From assembly GCA_024275635.1 (NCBI GenBank), contig JAJRYT010000003.1:1-55727 (forward strand): a stretch of 55,727 nucleotides of DNA, given 5' to 3'. Each line of letters opens with the position of its first letter. Position 1 is the stretch's first letter. This DNA comes from Chloroflexota bacterium. Lineage in GTDB: Bacteria > Chloroflexota > Anaerolineae > Promineifilales > Promineifilaceae. The notes under the pieces are model-generated. The model had not been told where the DNA came from. It saw only the letters and a program-made list of their open reading frames with translations, and searched no databases. Made by a program: the position numbers and the translations under genes. This document shows, one piece after another, positions 25,243 through 33,853 of this stretch.

Positions 25243-26265
25243 CTAATATCCTTTCGCATAAGCTGCCAGCGGCATAGGCCCCACCAGAACTTTGCGAACA
25301 ATATACAGCGCCCCGTCAGCGTGACGCGGCGCCAATTCCCATTTTATCAATGCGATGCGGCCGTCCTGGATTTCAATACCAGTGATTGCTCGCGGATGGA
25401 CACAACTACCGGTGTTAAAATAATGCGCCTCTTCTTGTGGCTGCGGGAAATAAGAACGGTGGGTGTGGCCGCAAATCAACAATTGTTCTTCTGCCACTGT
25501 CCATTCCATAAGGCGCTGTTGAACGCCCCACTTATCAACATGGTATGGTCTGGCCGGCATCGTTGGGTCGCGCCAGCCAATCGTTTGCTGCAGCGGCCCC
25601 CAAATATAGCGCACCGTAATTAGCGCCAGCCACCACAAACGATCGTTAAACCAATCTCCCTGGTGGCCGTGAACGAGGAAAATGTCTTGTTGAATATCAT
25701 CATGTTCATAGCGCAAAATCAACCCTTCATGTACCTCAATGCCGGGGAACATATTTTGTCTCCGTTCCGCAGGGTCTTTATATTCAATGTAAAATTGGTC
25801 TAGCTGCTCCGTGGCAACTTTGGGATCACGGCGTTGAATATCGTGGTTGCCATATAACATGTAAAATCTGGGGACGGCTTTTCTCCGGCGTTGGCCGTTG
25901 TCCGTGTCTGATGGCGGTTCACAGTAAAATTCGCGCATTTGGTAAAAGGTATCACGATGGGTATAAGCAATCACGTCGAAATTTTTGTTTTCAAACATCT
26001 CATCCCCATCCCCTAATTCGATGTAGGTGAAACCTTGTTGCAGATAGTAACTCAAGGCGTGTAAATGCAGATTGCGATTGGGTGCATAGTCATCTTTCCA
26101 ACTGCCATCTCCTCGATGGCAATCGCTAAATAAGATGAATTTATCATTTGGTCCAAAGGAGATGATTTTATTGGGATTTACGGCCGTTTCCCGAAACAAT
26201 TTACGCAGACGATTATGCACTAACCATGTTGTCAAAGGATAAGTAAGCCGCTTGATAATAGACAT
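25243..26265 (-). CDS. Calcineurin-like metallophosphoesterase
   Basis: A 340-residue hydrolase with all the di-metal motifs in order: FSDCHRGDG (DxH), ELGDGDEMF (GDxxD), YGNHDIQ (GNHD), VHGHQGDW (GHxx) and CGHTHRSYF (GHTH). The spacing resembles LpxH-like or Ser/Thr-phosphatase-like enzymes. A basic N-terminal stretch may associate with the membrane, but no clear membrane helix is present. The substrate is unknown. The last codon adjoins the hydrolase ATG downstream. Upstream lies a GTAATTG heptad block shared with the divergent gene. Confidence 0.92.
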   Translation of the reverse strand: MSIIKRLTYPLTTWLVHNRLRKLFRETAVNPNKIISFGPNDKFILFSDCHRGDGSWKDDYAPNRNLHLHALSYYLQQGFTYIELGDGDEMFENKNFDVIAYTHRDTFYQMREFYCEPPSDTDNGQRRRKAVPRFYMLYGNHDIQRRDPKVATEQLDQFYIEYKDPAERRQNMFPGIEVHEGLILRYEHDDIQQDIFLVHGHQGDWFNDRLWWLALITVRYIWGPLQQTIGWRDPTMPARPYHVDKWGVQQRLMEWTVAEEQLLICGHTHRSYFPQPQEEAHYFNTGSCVHPRAITGIEIQDGRIALIKWELAPRHADGALYIVRKVLVGPMPLAAYAKGY

Positions 26266-26325
26266 TGCCGTTTCCTTCTACATTAAACTAAACCAGACAG
26301 CAGGGTTTTGGAAGCGTTCATTCAG

Positions 26326-26353
26326 GTAATTGGTAATTGGTGATTGGTAATTG
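26326..26353. repeat. Four GTAATTG heptads
   Basis: GTAATTG, GTAATTG, GTGATTG, GTAATTG without gaps, in the divergent promoter region between the metallophosphoesterase and phosphatase-like genes. Same word as at 22437-22485 and 55555-55602. Confidence 0.85.
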
Positions 26354-26423
26354 CTTGTTCCACCATATACGATTCCCCTTATTCTACGTGGAAAAAGCTA
26401 ACCAGTCATGTTATGCTTACGCT

Positions 26424-28616
26424 ATGCCATCGTCAACAAATTTACAAGCAATTATCGGCCAATTATACATTGCAGAAGGTGCAAGCCGGGAAACGATTTC
26501 TGTACCTGGTTTGTTGGCCCAATCAGCCCCGCCCAAAACTGCTCGCAGCCGCAGCCAGGACTCGTTGTTTGTTCACTTGAGTCTCACCGGGCAGACAGAG
26601 GAAACGGCCGTTCTCGCCCAGGATCTACTCGATACCATCAGCCGTCATTATTACCAATCTAACGGCAGCGTCACCGCCGCCCTGCGCCGCGCTGTCGTCG
26701 AAGCCAACCAGCGTTTGCTGCGTCTAAACCTGAGTGGCAGCAGCATTCTGCAAGAAGGCGCAATCACCTGCGCTGTCCTGCACCACGATGCGTTATTCAT
26801 GGTACAAACCGGGGAAGCGTTAGCTTTGCTGGGGCATAACTTCGGCGTTGAACGATTGCCCCCCGTTCCTCCTGACCGTCTTACACCGTTAGGGCGCAGC
26901 GCGGGCATTGATGTGCGCTTTTTCCATCACCAACTGCAGCCAGGCGACATGCTCCTGCTGGTTGACCCCCGTATCGCCCATTTGCCTATTACGGTTATGG
27001 CTCCAGCGCTGGTGGATACAGAAGTAGAATTAGGATTGGCGGCGCTAAGTGATATCGTCGGTTCTGATTCAGCTCGTTTGCTGCTGGTAGAATTTACCGA
27101 CCATGCGCCGGAAGATTTGCCAGAGGCCAATTTAATGACGCCGACAATCGTAGGGACAGCAAGCGCCTCGCCGCCGCAGCCCCGCCGGGAACGGAGCCGG
27201 CTGCCGGAAATTCCCCGGCGTGAACGACAGCCACAGCCGAGAAAGCGCCAGCCGGCCAGAATGACGTTGGCTAACTCCCCTGCCCAGAACCTGGAAACCA
27301 GCGCCCGTAAGGCCACATCCGAAGCAGCGATGGGGCTTTCCCGCTTTACCGGTTGGCTGGCTGATATGTTGGCTCGGCTGCGTCCGCCACGCGCCCAGGA
27401 TGAGCAAGCGGCTAACTGGGCGCTGCCGGCAATTGTCGCCATCATCATTCCGCTTGTCGTTGCTTTGGTTGTAGGGACAGTTTACATTCAACGCGGACGC
27501 GGCCAACGATTTGCTGAAATCAAGGTGGAAATGGGGCAGAATTTGGGTTTGGCCGAAGCGGCTGCGGAGAATGAGCCGCTGGCGATCACGCATTATGCTG
27601 CTGTGCTAGGCCTGGCCGCAGAAGCGGAAAAGCTGCGTCCCGGCGACCAGGAAATTGCACTGATGCGGCAACAGGCGCTGGGGCATTTAGATCGGTTAGA
27701 TGATGTGACCCGCCTCACAGCACGGCCGTTTCACACATTTAATGATGAGACGGTGAGTTTAACGGCCGTTGTTCTGCGCGATGGTTTCAACGGGGGCATT
27801 TACACATTGGATGGCGCTAACAGCCAGGTTTTCCAGCATGATACTGACGAAAGTTACCTGTTGGCCGCGGCTGAACCGCAGACCATTCTCTTTAGTGGGC
27901 AGGCGGTGGGGAATCAGATTGTTAATAACATTGTAGACATTATCTGGCGGCCGGCTGGCAGCTATGTCACCCGCGAGGGGTTGGCGATGCTTGACAGAAC
28001 CGGTACGTTGTTCACCCACTACCCTAATTATCGTGATGTGCGGGCCACGCCTTTGGGCCTGGCTGTAGATTGGCAGTTCCCCCGCGCCGTCACCACATTT
28101 ACCGAGCGTCTTTACATTTTGGATACCGGCGCGCGCCAGGTCTGGAAATATTTTCCCGATGAGGATGGGTTTTTGCTGAAGGACGACGAACGCTCCCTCA
28201 TTTTTAATGAGGATCCGGGGTTGGAAATGGCTACAGACATCGCCATTTACAGCGAAGACGGCAGCCTGGTAGTGGTGTATAGTGACGGCCGTATCCGCTA
28301 TTACGACACCCGCTCCGGCCGTATCCAATGGGATGAAACACATCTGTTGGCCAATGGTCTTAACAGCCCGCTGATTGCGCCTATAGCGGTGGAAATGGTG
28401 GGTAAGGGGCTAAATGCTTCGATATTTGTGGCCGATCCAGGCAGCGGCCGCATTATCGAAATTAGTCGCGGCGGCACCGTGTTGGCCCAATACCGCGCCA
28501 GTGACAGCAGCGGCCAGGAGTTGTTCACAGGTATCACCGATTTTGCCATTGCCAAGTCGCCGCTGCGTGTTTTCGTTACGGCCGGCAACACACTTTACGT
28601 TGCCACTCAAGATTAA
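26424..28616 (+). CDS. PP2C-like domain / transmembrane / beta-propeller-like protein
   Basis: A 730-residue protein of three parts. Residues about 1-250 resemble a PP2C/SpoIIE-like phosphatase fold (QDSLFVHLSL, ITCAVLHHDALFMVQTGEALALL, PGDMLLLVDPRI), but the metal-binding aspartates of true PP2C are mostly missing, so it may be inactive. A Pro/Arg-rich linker leads to one membrane helix (about 338-362, LPAIVAIIIPLVVALVVGTVYI). The outer 370 residues contain repeated YILDTGARQVWKY-like strands, probably a beta-propeller. It may sense or scaffold at the membrane. The ATG at 26424 is preferred to an upstream extension. Confidence 0.75.
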   Translation: MPSSTNLQAIIGQLYIAEGASRETISVPGLLAQSAPPKTARSRSQDSLFVHLSLTGQTEETAVLAQDLLDTISRHYYQSNGSVTAALRRAVVEANQRLLRLNLSGSSILQEGAITCAVLHHDALFMVQTGEALALLGHNFGVERLPPVPPDRLTPLGRSAGIDVRFFHHQLQPGDMLLLVDPRIAHLPITVMAPALVDTEVELGLAALSDIVGSDSARLLLVEFTDHAPEDLPEANLMTPTIVGTASASPPQPRRERSRLPEIPRRERQPQPRKRQPARMTLANSPAQNLETSARKATSEAAMGLSRFTGWLADMLARLRPPRAQDEQAANWALPAIVAIIIPLVVALVVGTVYIQRGRGQRFAEIKVEMGQNLGLAEAAAENEPLAITHYAAVLGLAAEAEKLRPGDQEIALMRQQALGHLDRLDDVTRLTARPFHTFNDETVSLTAVVLRDGFNGGIYTLDGANSQVFQHDTDESYLLAAAEPQTILFSGQAVGNQIVNNIVDIIWRPAGSYVTREGLAMLDRTGTLFTHYPNYRDVRATPLGLAVDWQFPRAVTTFTERLYILDTGARQVWKYFPDEDGFLLKDDERSLIFNEDPGLEMATDIAIYSEDGSLVVVYSDGRIRYYDTRSGRIQWDETHLLANGLNSPLIAPIAVEMVGKGLNASIFVADPGSGRIIEISRGGTVLAQYRASDSSGQELFTGITDFAIAKSPLRVFVTAGNTLYVATQD

Positions 28617-28699
28617 TGAGCTATCATCATTCAGGTCAGGCAGGAATTACCGTCAACTTGTGACCGGTAAGGTCAGTCTATAAAATAAGGAGAAAAAAA

Positions 28700-29104
28700 A
28701 TGACTCATATTGCAGATATTGAAGGAATTGGGGAAATATACGCCAAATCATTGGCCGATAAAGGTATCACTACTACCGAGGCGCTGCTGGAAAAGTGTGC
28801 GACGCCTACCGGACGTAAAGCGCTGGCTCAGGAAACTGGCCTCAGCGGTAAATTGGTCTTGAAATGGGCGAACCGCGCCGATTTGGCTCGCATTAAAGGC
28901 ATTGGCAGCGAATATGCCGATTTGTTGGAAGCCGCCGGTGTGGATACCGTACCGGCTTTGGCCCGACGCAATGCGGGGAATTTGCACAAAGCACTGGATT
29001 CTGCCAATGAAGAAAAAAGCCTGGTACGCAAGGTGCCGGCTGAAAGCCAGGTTTCTGATTGGGTGGAACAAGCCAAAGGACTGCCGCGCATTTTGAAGTA
29101 CTAA
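28700..29104 (+). CDS. DUF4332 (helix-hairpin-helix) protein
   Basis: A 134-residue cytosolic protein with two tandem helix-hairpin-helix units: IEGIGEIYAKSLADKGITT and IKGIGSEYADLLEAAGVDT. These place it in the DUF4332 family, which binds DNA non-specifically or acts as an adaptor. AAGGAG precedes the ATG with an A-rich spacer. It follows the propeller protein by about 80 bases and is closed by a strong terminator, so it may form one unit with it. Confidence 0.9.
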   Translation: MTHIADIEGIGEIYAKSLADKGITTTEALLEKCATPTGRKALAQETGLSGKLVLKWANRADLARIKGIGSEYADLLEAAGVDTVPALARRNAGNLHKALDSANEEKSLVRKVPAESQVSDWVEQAKGLPRILKY

Positions 29105-29133
29105 ATCGGTAAAATTAGCCGAATGGACGTCGG

Positions 29134-29164
29134 AAAACAGGCGGTTGTTTTGACTGCCTGTTTT
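29134..29164 (+). terminator. Terminator after the DUF4332 gene
   Basis: AAAACAGGCGGT (29134-29145) pairs with ACTGCCTGTTTT (29153-29164), 12 bp with one G-U, ending in TTTT. The rest of the gap to 29373 shows nothing further. Confidence 0.7.
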
Positions 29165-29373
29165 GGATTGTGAATGTAGTGTCGTTGAAGCTGTCGCGCC
29201 TGGCACAGAGGGTGATCTTGGCCAGAAACTATACCAAAATAAGATAATGGGGTTTTAATTTATCAATTTGTCATTTGGGGCAATCTCAACTATGATCACG
29301 GCGGTCTTACCCTGTTGTTAAAAATCATCAAGTTTTAGGCGGAGGTGTATCTCGCGCTGAAGCCTGACTGGAA

Positions 29374-29979
29374 TTGATATTGCTGAAAGATACGCGCCGC
29401 CGTACTTATGCCATTTTAATGGGCATTATTTTGCTGACTGTTCCTTGCTATTGTGTGGGCATTTTTGCGTTGAGACAGGCGCCTACAGGCGGCATTGAGG
29501 CGGTTCCGCCCACGCTCCCGGTTGTCATTTCGCCAACGCCGACAATGACGGCCGTTCCCGACATCATACCAGGGGAATTAACGGCCGTCCCCACAACTCA
29601 ATTTGCTACATTTACGCCTGGGCCGCCCACCGCCACCCTGCTGCCTACGCCATTTCAATTCCTGACGCCCACTCAACTGCCCACGCTGATACCAACGAAT
29701 ACGGCCGCGCCAACCGCAACGGCTACCGGAACTATCACGCCAACCCAAACGGCTACGGCTACCACAACTTTATCACCCACACCGGCGGCTACAGAAACAG
29801 TGACCCCGGGACCAACCGCAACGGCCACCAGCATGTCCACAGTCACAGCGATTCCCAGCGTGACTCCGACAATCACCGATACGGCCGTTCCCACCGCCAT
29901 CTTAACACCCACAGCAACAGATACGCCTCCTGTCGTCATCTTACCAACAAATACACCTGAACCGACGAGTACCCCGTGA
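29374..29979 (+). CDS. Thr/Pro-rich exported or membrane-anchored protein
   Basis: About 201 residues. An N-terminal hydrophobic segment (about 13-33, YAILMGIILLTVPCYCVGIF) preceded by basic residues is a signal anchor or signal peptide. The rest is almost entirely Thr, Pro, Ala, Val and Ser (repeats such as TPTATATGTITPTQT), a flexible extracellular stalk likely to be glycosylated. No folded domain is visible. The start is a TTG at 29374 or 29380; no ATG is available. The repetitive coding sequence also yields a false ORF on the other strand. Confidence 0.65.
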   Translation: MILLKDTRRRTYAILMGIILLTVPCYCVGIFALRQAPTGGIEAVPPTLPVVISPTPTMTAVPDIIPGELTAVPTTQFATFTPGPPTATLLPTPFQFLTPTQLPTLIPTNTAAPTATATGTITPTQTATATTTLSPTPAATETVTPGPTATATSMSTVTAIPSVTPTITDTAVPTAILTPTATDTPPVVILPTNTPEPTSTP

Positions 29980-30034
29980 GATAGAGGATGGAACGAGAGG
30001 ATAGAGTAGAAACTAAGTGTTCGTCCGTTATTAA

Positions 30035-30079
30035 GTTATTGGTTACTGGTTATTGGTCAAGTAACCAGTAACCAATAAC
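30035..30079. repeat. 18-bp inverted repeat made of GTTATTG heptads
   Basis: GTTATTG, GTTACTG, GTTATTG (30035-30055) face their complement at 30062-30079; arms 30035-30052 and 30062-30079 match perfectly. It lies between the Thr/Pro-rich gene and the first M42 gene. Confidence 0.85.
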
Positions 30080-30159
30080 CTCAAAACGCCAAGTTATTTA
30101 TGAACAGTTATTAGCCTAACCTCATTTTCCCTTTTGCTCTCGCTCTTGCCAAAATAATT

Positions 30160-31239
30160 ATGAACATATTCAAACTCTTAAAAACACTTACCGAAACCGC
30201 CGGGCCATCTGGTTATGAACAAAACATTGCCGCCGCCATCACCGAATTGTGGCAGCCTTATGTTGATGACATCACAACGGACCGTGTCGGCAGCCTCATT
30301 GCCGTTAAGCGCGGTCAAGGCGCTGAACCGCGTCCGCGTTTGCTTCTGGCAGCGCATATGGACGAAATTGCCTTGATGGTCAAGCAGGTTGTAGAACACA
30401 ACGGGAATGGCTTTTTGCGCCTGACCAACGTCGGCGGGGTAGATATTCGCCATCTGTACGGCCAGCTTGTTACCGTGCATGGCAAATGCGATCTATCCGG
30501 CGTTATCGGCAGCTTGCCGGACCGGATGCTGCCGTCGGAACGCCGGGAAAAGCCGTTTGGCTGGGAGGATTTATGCGTGGACGTGGGGTTGCCCGCCGCC
30601 GAGGTTGAAAAACTGGTCTCGATTGGCAACTTTATCAGTTTCCGTCAGCCGCTGCGTAAATTACAGGGCAAGCGGGTCGCGGGTAAAGCGCTCGACAACC
30701 GGGCATCGGTGGCTGCGGTAACGGTTTGTTTAGCGTATTTGAACGGCCGTTCCCACGATTGGGATGTCGTTGCCGTCGCTACTGCGCAAGAAGAAACCCG
30801 TCTGCTGGGCGCTTACACCAGCGCCTACGCCCAACGCCCCGACGCGGCCATCGCTATTGACGTTACCTTTGGCAAAGGGCCGGGGGCCAACGACGCCAAC
30901 ACCTTTGAACTGGGCAGCGGCCCCGCCCTCGACCTGGGGCCAAACGTCCATCCAGGCATGTTAAAGGCGCTGCAAGATACTGCTAAAGCGATGGAAATGA
31001 AAGTTAATATCGGCACTCACAGCCGCTACAGCGGCACCGACGCCTTTGCCCTGCAAGTTGCCCGCGAAGGTATTCCCACCGGACTCGTTGGCATCCCGCT
31101 GCGCTACATGCATACAATGGTTGAATCCATAGACACCGCCGATGTGGAACGCAGCGGCCGTCTTGTAGGCGAGTTAATCGCCAACCTGGACGACAAATTC
31201 TTGGGCAAGTTAGCGGAAGGAATGATGAAGGAAGATTGA
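30160..31239 (+). CDS. M42-family aminopeptidase (first of three)
   Basis: A 359-residue cytosolic di-metal aminopeptidase of the TET/FrvX type, which trims peptides into amino acids and usually assembles into dodecamers. Metal and catalytic residues are visible in order: AAHMDEIALM (His and Asp), GKALDNRASVAA (bridging Asp), ATAQEETRLLG (catalytic Glu-Glu), AIAIDVTF (Asp) and RYMHTMVES (His). It is the longest and most divergent of the three tandem copies. The start MNIFKLLKTLTETAGPSGYE is the usual family N-terminus. Confidence 0.95.
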   Translation: MNIFKLLKTLTETAGPSGYEQNIAAAITELWQPYVDDITTDRVGSLIAVKRGQGAEPRPRLLLAAHMDEIALMVKQVVEHNGNGFLRLTNVGGVDIRHLYGQLVTVHGKCDLSGVIGSLPDRMLPSERREKPFGWEDLCVDVGLPAAEVEKLVSIGNFISFRQPLRKLQGKRVAGKALDNRASVAAVTVCLAYLNGRSHDWDVVAVATAQEETRLLGAYTSAYAQRPDAAIAIDVTFGKGPGANDANTFELGSGPALDLGPNVHPGMLKALQDTAKAMEMKVNIGTHSRYSGTDAFALQVAREGIPTGLVGIPLRYMHTMVESIDTADVERSGRLVGELIANLDDKFLGKLAEGMMKED

Positions 31240-31316
31240 TGATTAAAGATGGGTGATTGTAAGCTTGGACGAATCTTCAACCCTTCATCTTTCAATCTTC
31301 GATCATGGATTATGTT

Positions 31317-32357
31317 ATGAATGAACTACTCAAAAACTTGACCGAAGCCGTCGGCGTATCCGGCGCTGAAAAAAAGGTACGTCTGCTTATTCGCGATCTC
31401 ATTATCGACCACGTTGATGAATGGCGCGTAGACACGATGGGCAACCTGATTGCTCTTAAAAAAGGGACTGGCGCGTCCGATTTGCGGGTGATGGTAGACG
31501 CCCACATGGACGAAGTGGGCTTGATGATCACTAGCATCGAGACCAACGGCACGCTCAAATTTGAAGGCGTTGGCGGTTTTGATAACCGCGCCTTGCTGGG
31601 CAAAATGGTGCAAATAGGCCCCAAAAAGCTGGCCGGAGTCATTGGGGCGCGGCCGATTCATTTGCTTAAGGCCAATCAGCGCAACAACGTTGTGAAAATA
31701 GACGCGATGCGGATTGACATTGGCGCCAAGAACAAGGATGCAGCCAGCGGCAAGGTGAAGTTAGGCGACTGCGCTGCCTTTGTGACCAATTACGAAGAAA
31801 TCGGCCCAACGGCCATTGGCAAAGCGTTTGATGATCGGGCCGGATGCGCCGCCCTGATTGAACTGCTGCGCGCCGAACCGTACCCGTTTGACCTGTATGC
31901 CGCTTTTACTGTCCAGGAGGAAGTTGGGCTGCGGGGCGCGGGCGCTGCGGCTCATGGCATCAAACCAGACGCCGCGTTTATTCTTGAATGTACGCCGGCT
32001 TATGATTTACCAAATGAAAATGATGTCAGCCCGAATGTGGCGTTGGGCAAAGGGCCGTCTATTTATGTGATGGATCGGGGGACGATTCAAGACCCGCTGC
32101 TGGTCTCGCTGATTACGAAAACGGCCGTTTCCCACAATATCCCCTTTCAGATTCGCCAGCCGGGCGGAGGCGGAACCAATACCGCCGCCATCCAGCGCAC
32201 TCACGGCGGCGTCCCGGCTGCTACCATCGCCGTTCCCGGCCGCTACGCCCACACTCCGGCCATGATGATCAATCTAGACGATTACGCCAACGTCGTCAAA
32301 TTGGCCGGCGCCGTCTTACGCAGCCTGACAACAGACACGATAAAACGTCATGCGTAA
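31317..32357 (+). CDS. M42-family aminopeptidase (second of three)
   Basis: A 346-residue paralogue of its neighbours. Key segments are VDAHMDEVGLM, GKAFDDRAGCAA, FTVQEEVGLRGAGAAA, ECTPAYD (Glu replaces the Asp typical of the other two) and GRYAHTPAMM. The start aligned with the other copies is the ATG at 31317 (MNELLKNLTEAVGVSG); another ATG four codons earlier is also possible. The gap before it contains heptad-like words (GATTGAT and their complements). The stop codon lies inside a CGTAAAA heptad block. Confidence 0.94.
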   Translation: MNELLKNLTEAVGVSGAEKKVRLLIRDLIIDHVDEWRVDTMGNLIALKKGTGASDLRVMVDAHMDEVGLMITSIETNGTLKFEGVGGFDNRALLGKMVQIGPKKLAGVIGARPIHLLKANQRNNVVKIDAMRIDIGAKNKDAASGKVKLGDCAAFVTNYEEIGPTAIGKAFDDRAGCAALIELLRAEPYPFDLYAAFTVQEEVGLRGAGAAAHGIKPDAAFILECTPAYDLPNENDVSPNVALGKGPSIYVMDRGTIQDPLLVSLITKTAVSHNIPFQIRQPGGGGTNTAAIQRTHGGVPAATIAVPGRYAHTPAMMINLDDYANVVKLAGAVLRSLTTDTIKRHA

Positions 32358-32396
32358 AACGTAAAAAACAAGATTTTTATACCGTTTTGCGTTTTA
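32346..32396. repeat. Inverted heptad words CGTCATG/CGTAAAA and GTTTTGC
   Basis: CGTCATG, CGTAAAA, CGTAAAA (32346-32366) are followed by GTTTTGC, GTTTTAT in complementary sense (about 32384-32397). The stop codon of the second M42 gene (32355-32357) is part of the repeat. Confidence 0.7.
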
Positions 32397-32409
32397 TTTT
32401 GAGGTGATT

Positions 32410-33402
32410 ATGAATGATTTAATCAAAAAACTAGTCGAAGCTTACGGCCCATCCGGTTTTGAGGATGGTATGCGCGACCTGATCCGCCCGGAAATTGAAA
32501 AGTATGCCGACGAGCTATCGGTAGACGCCATGGGCAATCTCATCGCCTTGAAAAAAGGGGATGGCAGCGGCCTGAAGGTGATGATCGCCGCCCATATGGA
32601 CGAGATTGGCGTGATGGTTTCCCACATCACCAAAGAAGGGTTCCTGCGTTTCACTAACATCGGCGGCGTTTATCCGCATACGCTCATGGGCGGCCGGGTG
32701 CAGTTTGCCAACGGTGTGATAGGCGTTGTTCACAGCGACCGCCTGACCGATCGGGGCAAAATTCACCCATTGAACAAATTTTTTATTGATGTGGGCGCTA
32801 CCAGCCCGGAAGATTGTCCGGTGGGTGTGGGGGATGCGGCGGGGTTTGTACGGCCGTTTATCGCCCAGGGCAGCCGTCTTACCGCCAAAAGCATGGATGA
32901 CCGCATTGGCTGCGTCGTCGCCATCGAAGCGCTTAAAAAATTAAAATCTACGCCTCATGACGTTTACTTCGTCTTCAGCGCGCAAGAAGAAGTCGGCACA
33001 CGCGGCGCACAGGCGGCTGCCAACGGGCTTAGCCCAGACGTAGGCCTGGCCGTTGACGTGACCGGCGTCGGCGACGTGCCCGAAGCCCACCCTATGTCCA
33101 TCAGTCTGGGCAAGGGAACCGCCATTAAAGTCAAAGACGCCGGTATGATCGCCCATGTGGGGCTGGTGAAATTGATGAAACAGCGTGCCGAGGAAGCCGA
33201 TATTCCTTACCAACTGGAAGTGTTAGAAGGCGGTTCGACCGATGCCCGCTCTATCCAGATTTCTAACGCGGGCAGCGCGGCGGGCTGCATTTCTATCCCC
33301 TGCCGCTACGTCCACTCCCCCAGCGAGACGGTAGATGTCGGCGACGTAGAAGCATCTGTCAGTTTATTGGTTGAGATTTTGTCTAAACCGATTGAATTGT
33401 AA
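32410..33402 (+). CDS. M42-family aminopeptidase (third of three)
   Basis: A 330-residue enzyme with all active-site parts: AAHMDEIGVMVSH, AKSMDDRIGCVV, FSAQEEVGTRGAQAAA, LAVDVTGVGDVPE and CRYVHSPSETVDVGD. It is closest to the classical archaeal/bacterial M42 enzymes in length. GAGG lies just upstream of the ATG at 32410; the in-frame GTG at 32404 overlaps that site and is less likely. It closes a three-gene same-strand run and is followed by two hairpins. Confidence 0.95.
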   Translation: MNDLIKKLVEAYGPSGFEDGMRDLIRPEIEKYADELSVDAMGNLIALKKGDGSGLKVMIAAHMDEIGVMVSHITKEGFLRFTNIGGVYPHTLMGGRVQFANGVIGVVHSDRLTDRGKIHPLNKFFIDVGATSPEDCPVGVGDAAGFVRPFIAQGSRLTAKSMDDRIGCVVAIEALKKLKSTPHDVYFVFSAQEEVGTRGAQAAANGLSPDVGLAVDVTGVGDVPEAHPMSISLGKGTAIKVKDAGMIAHVGLVKLMKQRAEEADIPYQLEVLEGGSTDARSIQISNAGSAAGCISIPCRYVHSPSETVDVGDVEASVSLLVEILSKPIEL

Positions 33403-33405
33403 GAA

Positions 33406-33436
33406 AGTGACCGGCGCTTCCAAAGTGCCGGTCACT
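33406..33436 (+). terminator. 14-bp hairpin after the peptidase genes
   Basis: AGTGACCGGC (33406-33415) and its complement (33427-33436) extend inwards to a 3-base loop with one G-U pair. It begins four bases after the stop codon of the third peptidase. It is the first of two tandem hairpins and has no T-run. Confidence 0.6.
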
Positions 33437-33445
33437 ATAGCCCAC

Positions 33446-33488
33446 AGCGCGAAAGACGCCGCCATATTCGGCGTCTTTCGCGCTTTTT
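33446..33488 (+). terminator. Strong rho-independent terminator
   Basis: A perfect 16-bp stem (33446-33461 with 33469-33484) with a 7-base loop and a T-run (33484-33488) ends the M42 cluster. It overlaps the stop codon of the convergent membrane-protein gene, so it may act in both directions. Confidence 0.9.
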
Positions 33489-33846
33489 ATTTAAGGATTC
33501 TGGCCCCGATCCAGGCCAGGGTCATGGTGGGAATAGCTTGCGTCAACGGCACGGCCGCTTCCACCACCGACACGCCCCGCAGCGCCTTCAATCCCAGCCG
33601 GTCCAAAATGACCCAGGTGAAGGGAATGGACAAGAAATCCAGCCCCAGGTCGAGCAAATCAATCAGCAGGACAACCGAGAATGGGGTGAGGAGCAGCGTT
33701 TCCTGGAAGCCGGCATCTGGCGGGACATCAATTTTGCGCACCTGCTTGATGACAAAGAACAGGAGGAGCAGCGCCAATATCAGACTGACACCCATTACGC
33801 CTAACACGTAATACCCTAATATTTGCAGTGTGTCTGCGTTCATCAT
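33487..33846 (-). CDS. Small integral membrane protein of unknown function
   Basis: A 119-residue protein with an N-terminal helix (about 9-32), a second hydrophobic stretch (about 50-75) that includes LLIDLLDLGLDFLSIPF, and a third weaker one at the C-terminus. No family is recognised. It ends inside the strong terminator shared with the peptidase cluster. The next gene upstream (DUF456) is seven bases away on the same strand, so the two probably form an operon. Two adjacent ATG codons could serve as start. Confidence 0.75.
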   Translation of the reverse strand: MMNADTLQILGYYVLGVMGVSLILALLLLFFVIKQVRKIDVPPDAGFQETLLLTPFSVVLLIDLLDLGLDFLSIPFTWVILDRLGLKALRGVSVVEAAVPLTQAIPTMTLAWIGARILK

Positions 33847-33853
33847 TTTTCTC

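Noticed and set aside
29673..29939. Minus-strand Val-rich ORF opposite the Thr/Pro-rich gene
   Set aside because: It is a mirror of repetitive codons (ACx read as xGT) with no start signal.
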